DNA from: Nitrososphaerota archaeon
GTDB lineage: Archaea > Thermoproteota > Nitrososphaeria > Nitrososphaerales > CADDZS01
Direction: 5' to 3'
Length of the DNA: 59,529 bases
NCBI GenBank assembly: GCA_021325255.1
Contig: JAJPHP010000004.1
Span: 1 to 59,529, forward strand
The first letter of the stretch is position 1, and every line of letters begins with the position of its first letter. The notes beneath the pieces are model-generated. The model was not told where the DNA came from. It worked only from the letters and a program-made list of their open reading frames with translations, and did no database searches. The translations under genes and the position numbers were made by a program. This document shows positions 1 to 8,416 of the stretch, piece after piece.

Positions 1-1
1 A

Positions 2-94
2 ATTGAGACATATCAGAAACTGGATCAACGTCTTTTGGCTGCACCATCAGCCAATGTACAAATCTTTCATCCGGGCGATAGAATATGTGGTTAA
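2..94 (+). CDS. 3' end of an upstream gene, possibly DUF655 family
   Basis: An open frame runs in from the window edge and stops with TAA at 92-94. It encodes 30 residues ending in NVQIFHPGDRICG. In many archaea the gene before ksgA encodes the small DUF655 (helix-hairpin-helix) protein, and the charged helix followed by a short beta-like tail would fit its C-terminus. The assignment rests on gene order and weak resemblance only. The stop lies 14 bases before the preferred ksgA start, so the two are probably cotranscribed. Confidence 0.4.
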   Translation: METYQKLDQRLLAAPSANVQIFHPGDRICG

Positions 95-108
95 GTAAAC
101 GGAGCACC

Positions 109-912
109 GTGTCAGACTCGATTCCTCATAACTTCAAGCTCCGGCGGAAGCTTGGTCAGCACTTTCTCGTTTCGGATTCCATTGCCCAGTCTCTAGTTCG
201 GGCAGCCCAAATTCAAAATTCAGACACCGTTTTCGAAATCGGCACTGGTCTAGGAAAGGTAACGGAGTTTGCTGCCCGCGAAGCAGGGCGAGTCATCACG
301 TGCGACATAGATAGAGAAGTATTGACCATCGCACAGAAGGCACTTCTAAACCACCGGAACATTGTCTTCGTACAAGGCGACGCTTTCAAAGAACCACTTA
401 GGAGTACAAAGTTTGATGTTTGCTTGACCAGTCTACCGTACTCTAGATCCAGGGGGTTCATAGACTGGGCGTCAGAGAGAAACGGATCGTTTTCCCGTGC
501 AATTGCAATAGTTCAAGCAGAATTTGCATCGAAACTTAGAGCTTTGCCTGGTTCTAAAAATTACAAAGCAGTTTCAGTCATTGCTCAAATTTCCTTTGAT
601 ATTGAGGAACTATTTTGGGTCGACCGAAGCAACTTCAGGCCGCGTCCTCGTGTGGACTCCAAAGCAATAAGGTTGCTCTCCAAGGATGGAGGAAAAGCTT
701 CTCAGTTAAACCCGTGGGAGAGGCAAGTTATCTACAAATTGTTCTCGTTCAGAAGGAAACTGGTGAGAACTCTCAGAGGAGAGTCGCTTCGAGCTGGTCA
801 CGGGGGCGTTGTATTCCCGACAAATTTAGCTACCAAAAGGATAGAACATTTGAATCCTTCTGAATTCCTTTCGATAATTCAAGCGCTGAGAGGGGAAGGG
901 TCGAATGAGTAG
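109..912 (+). CDS. ksgA: rRNA adenine dimethyltransferase KsgA/Dim1
   Basis: This enzyme dimethylates two adjacent adenosines near the 3' end of 16S rRNA using S-adenosylmethionine. The protein has the family N-terminus (KLGQHFL), the SAM-binding glycine motif FEIGTGLGKVTE and the acidic motif CDIDRE. The catalytic motif, usually N-L-P-Y, reads SLPYSRS here, so the first Asn is Ser. I prefer the GTG at 109 (267 aa) because GGAG lies at 101-104; an ATG at 85 in the same frame would overlap the upstream gene and add eight residues. The stop overlaps the next gene by 8 bases, indicating a translationally coupled operon. Confidence 0.9.
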   Translation: MSDSIPHNFKLRRKLGQHFLVSDSIAQSLVRAAQIQNSDTVFEIGTGLGKVTEFAAREAGRVITCDIDREVLTIAQKALLNHRNIVFVQGDAFKEPLRSTKFDVCLTSLPYSRSRGFIDWASERNGSFSRAIAIVQAEFASKLRALPGSKNYKAVSVIAQISFDIEELFWVDRSNFRPRPRVDSKAIRLLSKDGGKASQLNPWERQVIYKLFSFRRKLVRTLRGESLRAGHGGVVFPTNLATKRIEHLNPSEFLSIIQALRGEGSNE

Positions 913-1465
913 GTTGAGCTATTCATTCAGCGAGGATTCGGCCCTTCTGGCCAAAGCCTTGTCCGCCCTTAACCCGGGTGGCAGTTTCCTTGAGATCGGT
1001 ATCGGAGGGGGCAGAAACCTCAGGGATTTCGGCGGGAAGTTCCGTCTTGCAGTTGGCACTGATATTTTGCCTCGAGGCGAAGTGGGTGACTCTCGCATTG
1101 AAAATGCGGAGATTGTCATTGCAGACCGAGCAACCTGCTTCAGAAGTGGAGTCTTTGACGTAGTTGCTTTCAATCCTCCGTATCTTCCTTCAGATTCAGT
1201 TAGCGATGTGGCCGTCGATGGTGGCAGCGGCGGTGTCCAGATTCCGTTGGCGTTTCTTGACGAAGCTCTAAGAGTATCGACCCCCCGTTCCAAGATAATA
1301 GTAGTACTATCTTCACTGTCCAACATTGAAGAATTCAAATCATACTGCGAGCGAGCTTCCTTGAGGCTGAAAATACTCAGCGAAAGTGGGCTCTTCTTCG
1401 AGACTCTCTACGCCTGCTTGATAGAGAGAAACGACACTGTGCGAAAAAGCCCGGCGACCCAATAA
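905..1465 (+). CDS. HemK/PrmC-like class I methyltransferase
   Basis: A 186-aa SAM-dependent methyltransferase with the motif LEIGIGGG and the catalytic NPPYLP motif typical of glutamine N5-methyltransferases that modify the GGQ motif of release factor 1. It is the short archaeal form (HemK2/Mtq2-like) without the extra N-terminal domain of bacterial PrmC. It overlaps the end of ksgA by 8 bases, a pairing common in archaeal genomes. The aRF1 target is inferred from the family; N-methylation of another Gln or Lys substrate is possible. Confidence 0.85.
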   Translation: MSRLSYSFSEDSALLAKALSALNPGGSFLEIGIGGGRNLRDFGGKFRLAVGTDILPRGEVGDSRIENAEIVIADRATCFRSGVFDVVAFNPPYLPSDSVSDVAVDGGSGGVQIPLAFLDEALRVSTPRSKIIVVLSSLSNIEEFKSYCERASLRLKILSESGLFFETLYACLIERNDTVRKSPATQ

Positions 1466-1509
1466 TTGCTCACTTCTCTCAACTAAAGAAGAAGGGTAAG
1501 AAGGATTTC

Positions 1510-2322
1510 ATGCCAACGGAAAGACTCGATGTAGAATTGGCTAGATTCCTTGCTCTTGCCCTAGTCGAGCCAGAGTACTCAATGAACGTCGGATACGCAG
1601 CGAGACTCGCAGCCAACTTTGGATTGACAAAGCTGTACATCGTTGGAGGTGATAAAACTAGAAAACTGGATAAAAGTATCGCCGAGAAATTTGCTTCTCA
1701 TGGAAACCATTTGATTTCTTCTTCAAAGACTGTTAAATCCTTAGAACATCTCCGCGAACAATTTCGTTTTCTGGTTGGCACCACGGCAATTCAAGGAAGG
1801 AGGAAGTCAAACCTGACCAGGAAGACCTTGGATGTAACTGAATGCGCAAAGAGAGTGGCACGGTTGACAGATCTGGATGGCAGTAATCAGATTTGCCTAG
1901 TTATGGGCAGGGACACGACAGGTCTCACAAACGAGGAGCTCAGACTTTGCGACTTTGTCCTGTCGATTAAGACAGATAGCAACTACAATACCTTGAACGT
2001 CTCCCATGCAGCTGCAATCATTCTATTCGAGTTCGCAAAGGCTTTGAAGCACGAAAGAGATGTGATGTCAGGAGAAAGAAAATCAACAGTTTCGTATAGA
2101 AAGGAGAAGGATCTTGTAATCAGGCTTTTCGCTGAACTAGCTCTCCTGTCAGATTTCCACGGATTCAAACGCGGCAAATTAAATGAGGCGCTCTCGCGCC
2201 TGCTAAGTCGTAGCGACCCAACCCTTCGGGAATTGTATCTCCTGATGGGACTAGCAAGCAAAGCCAGTTCAAGAATCAGATTACTTTCGGGAAGAAAAGA
2301 GAGTCAAATCGAATCATGCTAG
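1510..2322 (+). CDS. trmJ: TrmJ-like tRNA 2'-O-methyltransferase (SPOUT family)
   Basis: A 270-aa SpoU/TrmJ-type enzyme, predicted to 2'-O-methylate nucleotide 32 of tRNAs. The three SPOUT motifs are visible: NVGYAARLAANFG near residue 27, VMGRDTTGLTNEEL in the middle (usual GRE is GRD here) and YNTLNVSHAAAIILFE, which forms the knotted SAM site. The C-terminal ~90 residues are charged and helical, as in archaeal TrmJ. AAGGA at 1501-1505 supports the ATG start. It lies 44 bases after the HemK-like gene and overlaps the opposing methyltransferase gene tail to tail by 9 bases. Confidence 0.85.
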   Translation: MPTERLDVELARFLALALVEPEYSMNVGYAARLAANFGLTKLYIVGGDKTRKLDKSIAEKFASHGNHLISSSKTVKSLEHLREQFRFLVGTTAIQGRRKSNLTRKTLDVTECAKRVARLTDLDGSNQICLVMGRDTTGLTNEELRLCDFVLSIKTDSNYNTLNVSHAAAIILFEFAKALKHERDVMSGERKSTVSYRKEKDLVIRLFAELALLSDFHGFKRGKLNEALSRLLSRSDPTLRELYLLMGLASKASSRIRLLSGRKESQIESC

Positions 2323-3633
2323 CGAAAAGATATTCAAATTTCTCTGTACCATTTTTTTCTTGCTTGTGTCAACGCGCAATGGAAAATTGAGCAGGCCTTG
2401 AAACTCGTGAAAGGCATAGTACTTCAATCCGGCGCGGGTTGCAGAGTCGAGAAGGTCTAGAGTGTGCGCGCGACCCGAAGAATCCACAATAGTTGGAGAG
2501 ATTATAGCAATGTGAGAATCCCTCTTTTTCAAAACACTGGCCATCGAAGTCAGAGATGATGCGTAGAAATCAGCGGCACGCGCGATGTCGACGCTCGCCG
2601 CATGTTGGCTAGGATTTTCTTTGTAACGAGGAAGAAGGATAGGCTCCGTTCCAATGCAATCTACATCGCGAGCGGTCGAGTCGTTTATTCTCCTTGCGTC
2701 TCCACGAAAGAAGACGGACTGTCTCTTAGACTTGTACACGTCTCGTAACCAATCAATGTTGGAGCGAGCCTTTGACAAGACGTCCCTATCACGGTCAATT
2801 CCGATAACGTTCAGGCCGACTAGAATCGCCTCCTGCATTATTGTGCCAAGGCCGCAGAAAGGATCCAAGAATACCCTGGAACCTCGTGATACAGCGCAAT
2901 TTACAACCATCCTCGCAAGTCTCGGGCCTATGGTAATTGTAGGGTCCTGAAACGGCCTAGCGAAGTCCCTTTTCTCGAACCCGACGACATCGGATAGATT
3001 CGTGGTATAACCAAAGAACGGGCTTTTAGACCGGCCATAACGAAGTCCTCCGTGAACCACAAAGTCAATTCCGTTGACCTGGCCCGCCTTTTGAATTTCT
3101 TTATGTGTGAGTATTCGATCGAGGATCTCTCTTGCTTTGAGCTCCCATACGAATTCAACAGGTTCTTCATTCTCATTCATGCTTTTCTCCGAGCGTGCGC
3201 GGGCCGGGATGCTTGGCCCTCTGTCAAGGGGATCGATGTAATTCGCCTTGCCGAGATCATTTTTCTTCAGGTGAGCGCGAAGCTCTTCCTTTGAGGATTC
3301 AAGTCGTTCCTCGGTGCAATTATAACAAGAGACTGTCCAGTTGAACTTACTCTTTTCAGGAAGAAGAAGATTCTCAAGTGACTCCTCCAGATTATCGGAG
3401 AGCGCCCGAGAGATCTTGTAACTGCCACCAAGCCTCAATATCAGCGAGGAAGCGACCGTATCAGGACATTGAATCAGGGCGCCAGTTTCGTCGTAGCCCA
3501 ATATGTCAAAGTCGAAAAAGTCGCGATCCTTGACGCAAGCAAGTTCAGCAAGCGACGCTTCGGAGTAAGCAAAGCGCAGAAAGTACCGTTGCGAAGCCCT
3601 TGGATAATCGCCACTAAAGTTTTCGATTTTCAT
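2314..3633 (-). CDS. Trm11/TrmG10-like RNA methyltransferase
   Basis: A 439-aa protein with a poorly conserved N-terminal half, probably THUMP/NTD-like, and a C-terminal Rossmann methyltransferase domain with DPFCGLGTIMQEA as SAM motif and IGIDRDRDVL as the acidic motif. The catalytic motif position, usually DPPY, reads TEPILLPRY, as in some archaeal members of the UPF0020/Trm11 group. A likely reaction is N2-methylation of guanosine in tRNA (position 10 in characterised relatives); the exact site is not shown by the sequence. It is the fourth RNA/protein methyltransferase in a row but is convergent to the others. Confidence 0.75.
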   Translation of the reverse strand: MKIENFSGDYPRASQRYFLRFAYSEASLAELACVKDRDFFDFDILGYDETGALIQCPDTVASSLILRLGGSYKISRALSDNLEESLENLLLPEKSKFNWTVSCYNCTEERLESSKEELRAHLKKNDLGKANYIDPLDRGPSIPARARSEKSMNENEEPVEFVWELKAREILDRILTHKEIQKAGQVNGIDFVVHGGLRYGRSKSPFFGYTTNLSDVVGFEKRDFARPFQDPTITIGPRLARMVVNCAVSRGSRVFLDPFCGLGTIMQEAILVGLNVIGIDRDRDVLSKARSNIDWLRDVYKSKRQSVFFRGDARRINDSTARDVDCIGTEPILLPRYKENPSQHAASVDIARAADFYASSLTSMASVLKKRDSHIAIISPTIVDSSGRAHTLDLLDSATRAGLKYYAFHEFQGLLNFPLRVDTSKKKMVQRNLNIFSLA

Positions 3634-3756
3634 TCGAAGGAATCGAGACTCTTTGATATGATTCTGGTTTTGATTCTAGCGTAGCTAGAGGAGAGTTCTG
3701 TAGTACTAGTATTCCAAACACACAACTCCGGGATTTTCCCTTTGAATTCAAGTCAA

Positions 3757-3764
3757 TTTAAATA
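3757..3764 (+). promoter_or_regulatory. TATA box for the ribbon-helix-helix gene
   Basis: TTTAAATA is centred about 32 bases before the TTG at 3793. With initiation about 26 bases downstream of the box centre, the mRNA would have a leader of only about 5 bases. Confidence 0.6.
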
Positions 3765-3792
3765 TCCATCTCATTGAAACTCTACGGCGGCT

Positions 3793-4383
3793 TTGGACAA
3801 GACACCAACGCAGACAAAATCCTTCAGATTGGACGCAGACATACTCGAAGCTCTTGATATGGAGAGCGCACGTAGAGGAACGAGCGTGAATAATCTGACA
3901 AATCAGATTCTGAGAAAGTGGGTGAACTTTGACAGATATGTGCAAGACTTCGGCTACGTCATGTTCTCGGTGCACGATTTCCTTCGTGGTCTCAATGTTC
4001 TAAGCGAAAGCGAGATAAAGAGTCTCTCCGCGGAAAGTGGAAGAAGATTTCCAAAGGATCTCATACTTTTCACCGGACAGAAGAATGATCTCAGAAACTG
4101 CATCCGTTTCGTTGAAAGCATTTTTTGTGATTACATGAAGTGGGCAACATATCACAACTCCTCAACAGACTCTGAGTACGTGATTACACTAAGGCACAAT
4201 TATGGGGCCAAGTGGTCTATTGCCTTAGAAAGTATGCTTCAGACAATGTTCGAGACCAACGTTGGCGTAAAGCCAAAGTTCACCGTAACCGATAGCACAG
4301 TGCTTATGACGATCGACAAACCCCGACCATCGGAGAACACCAGCGAACAGCTGAAAAATACAGAGCGAGATTTTGCAAGGTAA
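3793..4383 (+). CDS. Ribbon-helix-helix protein with unknown C-terminal domain
   Basis: Residues 8-45 (SFRLDADILEALDMESARRG and the following helix) match the beta-alpha-alpha pattern of RHH/CopG DNA-binding domains, so this is probably a DNA-binding regulator. The remaining ~150 residues, with a motif LRHNYGAKWS near residue 137, form a mixed alpha/beta domain that I cannot assign; it may sense a ligand. The start is TTG, chosen because the RHH domain begins immediately after it and the TATA box is correctly placed. It is divergent from the Trm11-like gene and converges on the BshC-like gene. The targets are unknown. Confidence 0.7.
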   Translation: MDKTPTQTKSFRLDADILEALDMESARRGTSVNNLTNQILRKWVNFDRYVQDFGYVMFSVHDFLRGLNVLSESEIKSLSAESGRRFPKDLILFTGQKNDLRNCIRFVESIFCDYMKWATYHNSSTDSEYVITLRHNYGAKWSIALESMLQTMFETNVGVKPKFTVTDSTVLMTIDKPRPSENTSEQLKNTERDFAR

Positions 4384-4465
4384 CTTGTCTGGTTAATCAT
4401 TGTACAGCTCTTGATATCTTCTTCACTTGAGCCGAGACCTTATCGCATTTTTCACGGCGAGGGAA

Positions 4466-6148
4466 CTACATCGAAGCCTGTTGCCCGTGAAATTCATAAA
4501 CCGATGTCATATGAATGGACGCCAGCAGCTTTCCATCGCTTAAGAGGAATCTCAACCACTGCTCTCCGCTTTTCTCAAGTGAGACATTTACGGCATAATC
4601 AATCATGCAAGATGTGGTACCGTAACCATTCTTCGATAATATCCTTCCTAACAGCTGTCTATCTCTTTCTAACTCAGCAGGCTTCCTGTCGACAGAGCTA
4701 TCGATAGGACCAGCTAGTCGCGTTTGAATTGCCCTAGCCAACCCTAAAGGATCGAGATCTGAATCAGTCGACTTCGGTAGATATGTGTCTCGCATTCTAT
4801 CTATTTCTGCATATGCCGCGAGTCTCTGCAAACTCATGAATTCATCTTCCGAATACCAGAAGGGTGTCGGAGGAAACATTACTTTCAATGCCGCAGAAAC
4901 TGACGCGCTGTGCATCAAATAGCCTAGACTGCCTATTCCTCCAACGTAGCAAGACATTCCCACCGCTTTAGAGAAGACAATTGGCATCGCAATTGAACGC
5001 GGTTCAATCCGTTCTGGATTTTCAGCTACCAGACTCTCCAATTCAGCAAATGTAAGGGAGAGGTCAGAACTGCAGCGAGCACAACGACCAATCACAGCGT
5101 CGCTCTTCAACTCCAAGCGGTACTTGCTTCCACATTCGCATTTGAGCCACAATGGTGATACTTCGCCGATGTCATTTGCTAGTCCAGTATCAATGCCATG
5201 CAATTTCATTTTGGCTTCGTTATCTTCGACTTTCGCCTTGAACGTCTCTCTGTTTTGTAATAGCCAAAGGTACTCATTTGGGAAGAACTTGAAACAGTCG
5301 GAAAAATTAGCAAAGACTATCGGTAGCTTCCATTTTTCCTGTGCCACGGCAGAAAGTAAAAGAGAACTAAACTCAGCTAGATTATCTGCAATATCGTGAG
5401 CCCTACGGACCAAATTCCAGAAATCCTCAGAGTTGCCGTAAGCTTCGTACAGAGCATTCAAGTCAATGGAAGTATTTTGTCTTCCCCTAAGGTACTTCTT
5501 CGCCAATGAAAGGTTCTCAGATATCCATCCTTTGGTTTGTGCCTGCCAACTCTCGAGAAGTTCTTCGTTTGGTTTCTGAATTCGATTTGTAGGCAAGTAC
5601 ATTTGCTTCTGATCGATCTTCACGCTGTAACGCAATAGTCCATCTCGTCTGATCGGAGAGACAATCTCAGCCGACCTGACCCACTTGTTGTGTACGAAAT
5701 CGTGGTCTGCAAAGCCATAGAAACAAACAACGTCACCATGATAGCTCTCCTCGAGCCATTTGGTTCTCAGGATTTGTTCGATACATGCAAGCAAGATTAT
5801 CTTCTTCATTACTCCGGAGTAAGCAAAGAGATTTGGCTGGTGGGCGCTCATTAAGAGAAGCACTGGGCGAGTCTGTTTATCCTCCTTCAGCAATTGAATT
5901 CTTGACCGAGCTTCTTCCGCTACTTCATTATCTTGAACTATTCTGGAAAGTTTTGTCTGATACCTTTCAGCGCAGTCTCCAATAGCCTCCCTTGTTCTTA
6001 TCTCATGATCTGAAGTTAGGGGTCCCCTTCGGGAATAATAATCTGATACCGAAGTGACGATTTGACTGGCTTTCGAGAAGATCTCATAATTTTCAAGTAC
6101 CGCCCCATTTCCGTCAGCTGCTCTTACAAAGTCTACTAGGTTAGTCAA
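4466..6148 (-). CDS. BshC-like ligase with inserted zinc ribbon
   Basis: A 560-aa protein matching the fold pattern of BshC, the putative cysteine-adding enzyme of bacillithiol synthesis. Visible landmarks are SAHQPNLFAYSG (101-112, where BshC has a GQQ-type motif), YGFADHDFVHNKW (144-156, counterpart of the EDHD segment) and YVGGIGSLGYL (401-411, counterpart of AGPGE). Four cysteines at 337, 339, 356 and 359 (CECG and CARC) make a zinc ribbon inserted in the middle, absent from Bacillus BshC. The TTG start has GGAGG 11 bases upstream. It is the last gene of a four-gene operon, 40 bases after the aminotransferase. Coupling an amino acid to a sugar amine is inference; the substrate is unknown. 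Confidence 0.72.
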   Translation of the reverse strand: MTNLVDFVRAADGNGAVLENYEIFSKASQIVTSVSDYYSRRGPLTSDHEIRTREAIGDCAERYQTKLSRIVQDNEVAEEARSRIQLLKEDKQTRPVLLLMSAHQPNLFAYSGVMKKIILLACIEQILRTKWLEESYHGDVVCFYGFADHDFVHNKWVRSAEIVSPIRRDGLLRYSVKIDQKQMYLPTNRIQKPNEELLESWQAQTKGWISENLSLAKKYLRGRQNTSIDLNALYEAYGNSEDFWNLVRRAHDIADNLAEFSSLLLSAVAQEKWKLPIVFANFSDCFKFFPNEYLWLLQNRETFKAKVEDNEAKMKLHGIDTGLANDIGEVSPLWLKCECGSKYRLELKSDAVIGRCARCSSDLSLTFAELESLVAENPERIEPRSIAMPIVFSKAVGMSCYVGGIGSLGYLMHSASVSAALKVMFPPTPFWYSEDEFMSLQRLAAYAEIDRMRDTYLPKSTDSDLDPLGLARAIQTRLAGPIDSSVDRKPAELERDRQLLGRILSKNGYGTTSCMIDYAVNVSLEKSGEQWLRFLLSDGKLLASIHMTSVYEFHGQQASM

Positions 6149-6188
6149 ATTCTCACTCGCCTCCGAAAGCTAGTAACACGATGGAATG

Positions 6189-7385
6189 CTAATTCCGCAC
6201 TGTATCAGACTGATCGTGCAACGCAGACAACAAACTCTCCGCGACGTATGAGGCTTCAGGTCTTTCCATTCCTGCGTAAATTGGGAGAGCAATTGTTCTT
6301 TTCAGTACGTCCTCAGATACTGGAAGCATCCCTTCATGCGTCTTGAAAAGCTGTTTGTAAACTGGCTGCAAATGGCACGGAGGATAATAGATTGTCCCAG
6401 TCTCGATCCTGTACGTTTCTTTCAGACTAATTTGGAGCTTCCCAACATTTACCATTCGCGAGAGCGTTACGGGGAACTTGTAATAGCTGTGCCGTGTGTT
6501 CGGTGGAATCTCGATCAGGTTGAGGGATTCTTCATCACCTAGAATTTCAGAGTAGAGTCTGGCAACTTCGTTCTTCTTCGCAAGAATTTCCTCGATCTTT
6601 TGCAGTTGTTTTAGCCCAATCATGGAGTGGACTTCGCTCATCCTCCAGTTATTCCCCAACCGTACCTGGTGCCCTCCAGAGTCACTCCCGTGATTTCGAA
6701 GCTGGCGCGCCACTTTTGCGATCTCGGGGTCATCGGTCGTTATCATTCCTCCTTCAATCGAAGTGATCACCTTTGCGGGATAGAATGAGAAACTTGCGGC
6801 TCTTGACAAGGACCCTGCTTTCTTCCCATCTCTTGTTGCCCCGTGAGCGTGCGCTGCATCCTCGACTAGAACTATCCCGAGCTGTTCGCACCTCTCCCTG
6901 ATCTCATCAATTCTTGGGTGGATCAACCCTGCAATGTGAACCACGACCAGCGCCCGTGTCCTTTCGGTCACCTTTGAGAAAGCATCTTCGGCATCCAGAC
7001 AGAGCGAACTCTTCTCGATGTCTGAGAGAATGGGTCTACCACCGGCATAGAGTACCGCATTGGAAGTAGCGATATGTGTGTTTGTAGGAACAATGACTTC
7101 CTTTCCTTCTACTCCAATTGCCCTGTATATCATTTCAAGTGTACTGGTGCCACTGTTTGCAGCAATTGCGTGTTTTACCCCAATGTAATCTGCAAACTGC
7201 CTTTCAAATTCTGATGTGTATTTTCCTAGCGTGAGTCTGCCTGATCTTAATATCTCCTTGAATCCATCGGAGAGCTCTTCGACGTCCTCGTTTGTAAAAT
7301 ACGGGCGCATTGACGGGATTGGAAGATCTACTGCTTCACTAACTCCAATCTCGTGGGATCTTGTTGCGTAGGGATCTATCTGCAT
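6189..7385 (-). CDS. DegT/DnrJ/EryC1/StrS-type sugar aminotransferase
   Basis: A 398-aa PLP-dependent enzyme of the family that transaminates keto-sugars, usually nucleotide-linked. The hallmarks are AANSGTSTLEMIYRAIG near residue 95, VEDAAHAHGAT near 173, the Schiff-base lysine in SFYPAKVITSIEGGM, and the downstream RNHGSD and NWRMSEVHSMIG motifs. It is full length. It lies third in the PIG-L/LLM/DegT/BshC-like operon, 41 bases after the LLM gene. A role in making an amino-sugar that the BshC-like enzyme could then modify is inferred from context. Confidence 0.85.
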   Translation of the reverse strand: MQIDPYATRSHEIGVSEAVDLPIPSMRPYFTNEDVEELSDGFKEILRSGRLTLGKYTSEFERQFADYIGVKHAIAANSGTSTLEMIYRAIGVEGKEVIVPTNTHIATSNAVLYAGGRPILSDIEKSSLCLDAEDAFSKVTERTRALVVVHIAGLIHPRIDEIRERCEQLGIVLVEDAAHAHGATRDGKKAGSLSRAASFSFYPAKVITSIEGGMITTDDPEIAKVARQLRNHGSDSGGHQVRLGNNWRMSEVHSMIGLKQLQKIEEILAKKNEVARLYSEILGDEESLNLIEIPPNTRHSYYKFPVTLSRMVNVGKLQISLKETYRIETGTIYYPPCHLQPVYKQLFKTHEGMLPVSEDVLKRTIALPIYAGMERPEASYVAESLLSALHDQSDTVRN

Positions 7386-7426
7386 TGTTGATTCGTACTC
7401 ATCCTATTGTTACGAGGCCTCAGTCG

Positions 7427-8392
7427 CTAATCTGCCTTTGAAACGTTTGGTGCAATGATTTCTGGATTGTTTGTTTGGACAATCAGTTCATCGAACAGAC
7501 GGAGGCATTCCATGTCAAAGACATCAGGAAAGCTTAGCGTGAGATAGCTTATTCCAGTCGATGTGTATTTCTTGACTTGCGCAAGACACTGATCTGGGGT
7601 GCCAACGATATTACTCTCGGCAAACTGTTTCCACTTTGATTCCTGCGGAACGATCTTTGAAAGCTTCCTAGTCACGTCAAGCTCATCCTTTCCGATTATG
7701 ACATTGCTGTGTTTAGATCGTGTAATCTCCGACGGATTTCTGCCAATGGCAGCGCAGTAGGAATCCAAAATGGCGTTCTTTCTTGCAATGCTACTCGGAT
7801 CTCCAAAGAGACTACACGCGTCTGCGCATTCAGCAACTGCTCTCAGAGTCAGCTTTTCTCCGGACCCGCCCAGCCACAACATGGGGGACGCTTTCGATTC
7901 TGCACTTTTCAAATATGAAGAACTGTTATTCATCGATTTGAAAAATTCCTTGATATATAGCGCCGTTGCTTTCAAATTTGATACCCTCACTTTAGCGTCA
8001 GGAAATGGGATAGAATATGACCTAAATTCGTCATCAAACCATCCTGATCCGAGTCCGATCTTTAGCCGCCCCTCTGCAATTTCGTTTAGGGTGTAGCAGA
8101 CGCGTGCAAGATAGGATTTGTCCCTGAAAAGGACACAGCTTACTAACGAACCCAGTGAGATCCGTCTAGTCTTCTCAGCAAGAAAGGCAAGCGCAGTCCA
8201 ACATTCTGGAACAGGTTGGCTCTCATATGCAATTGGCGGGCGCATTAACAGATGATCGATCATCCATAATGAGTTGAAATGGAGTCTCTCGCACTCTCGG
8301 GCGACCTCTTCCATCCTTTCGAGTACTGAGCTCCTAAGGCCGCTTGGAAAGTTCCGAAATTGAACTCCAAACCTGAAGTGACTTGGTTTCAT
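7427..8392 (-). CDS. LLM-class (F420-type) oxidoreductase
   Basis: A 321-aa luciferase-like TIM-barrel protein. It shows the N-terminal FGVQF strand, the LWMIDHLL segment, and GLGSGWFDDEF, a motif common in coenzyme F420-dependent members, followed by MLWLGGSGEK. The genome can probably make F420 because a CofE homologue lies at 24528-25370. FMN cannot be excluded as cofactor from sequence alone. It is 24 bases after the PIG-L gene, so it belongs to the same operon; it may reduce or oxidise an intermediate of that pathway. Confidence 0.8.
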   Translation of the reverse strand: MKPSHFRFGVQFRNFPSGLRSSVLERMEEVARECERLHFNSLWMIDHLLMRPPIAYESQPVPECWTALAFLAEKTRRISLGSLVSCVLFRDKSYLARVCYTLNEIAEGRLKIGLGSGWFDDEFRSYSIPFPDAKVRVSNLKATALYIKEFFKSMNNSSSYLKSAESKASPMLWLGGSGEKLTLRAVAECADACSLFGDPSSIARKNAILDSYCAAIGRNPSEITRSKHSNVIIGKDELDVTRKLSKIVPQESKWKQFAESNIVGTPDQCLAQVKKYTSTGISYLTLSFPDVFDMECLRLFDELIVQTNNPEIIAPNVSKAD

Positions 8393-8416
8393 CCTCTCAT
8401 GCTCACAATCGCAGGT

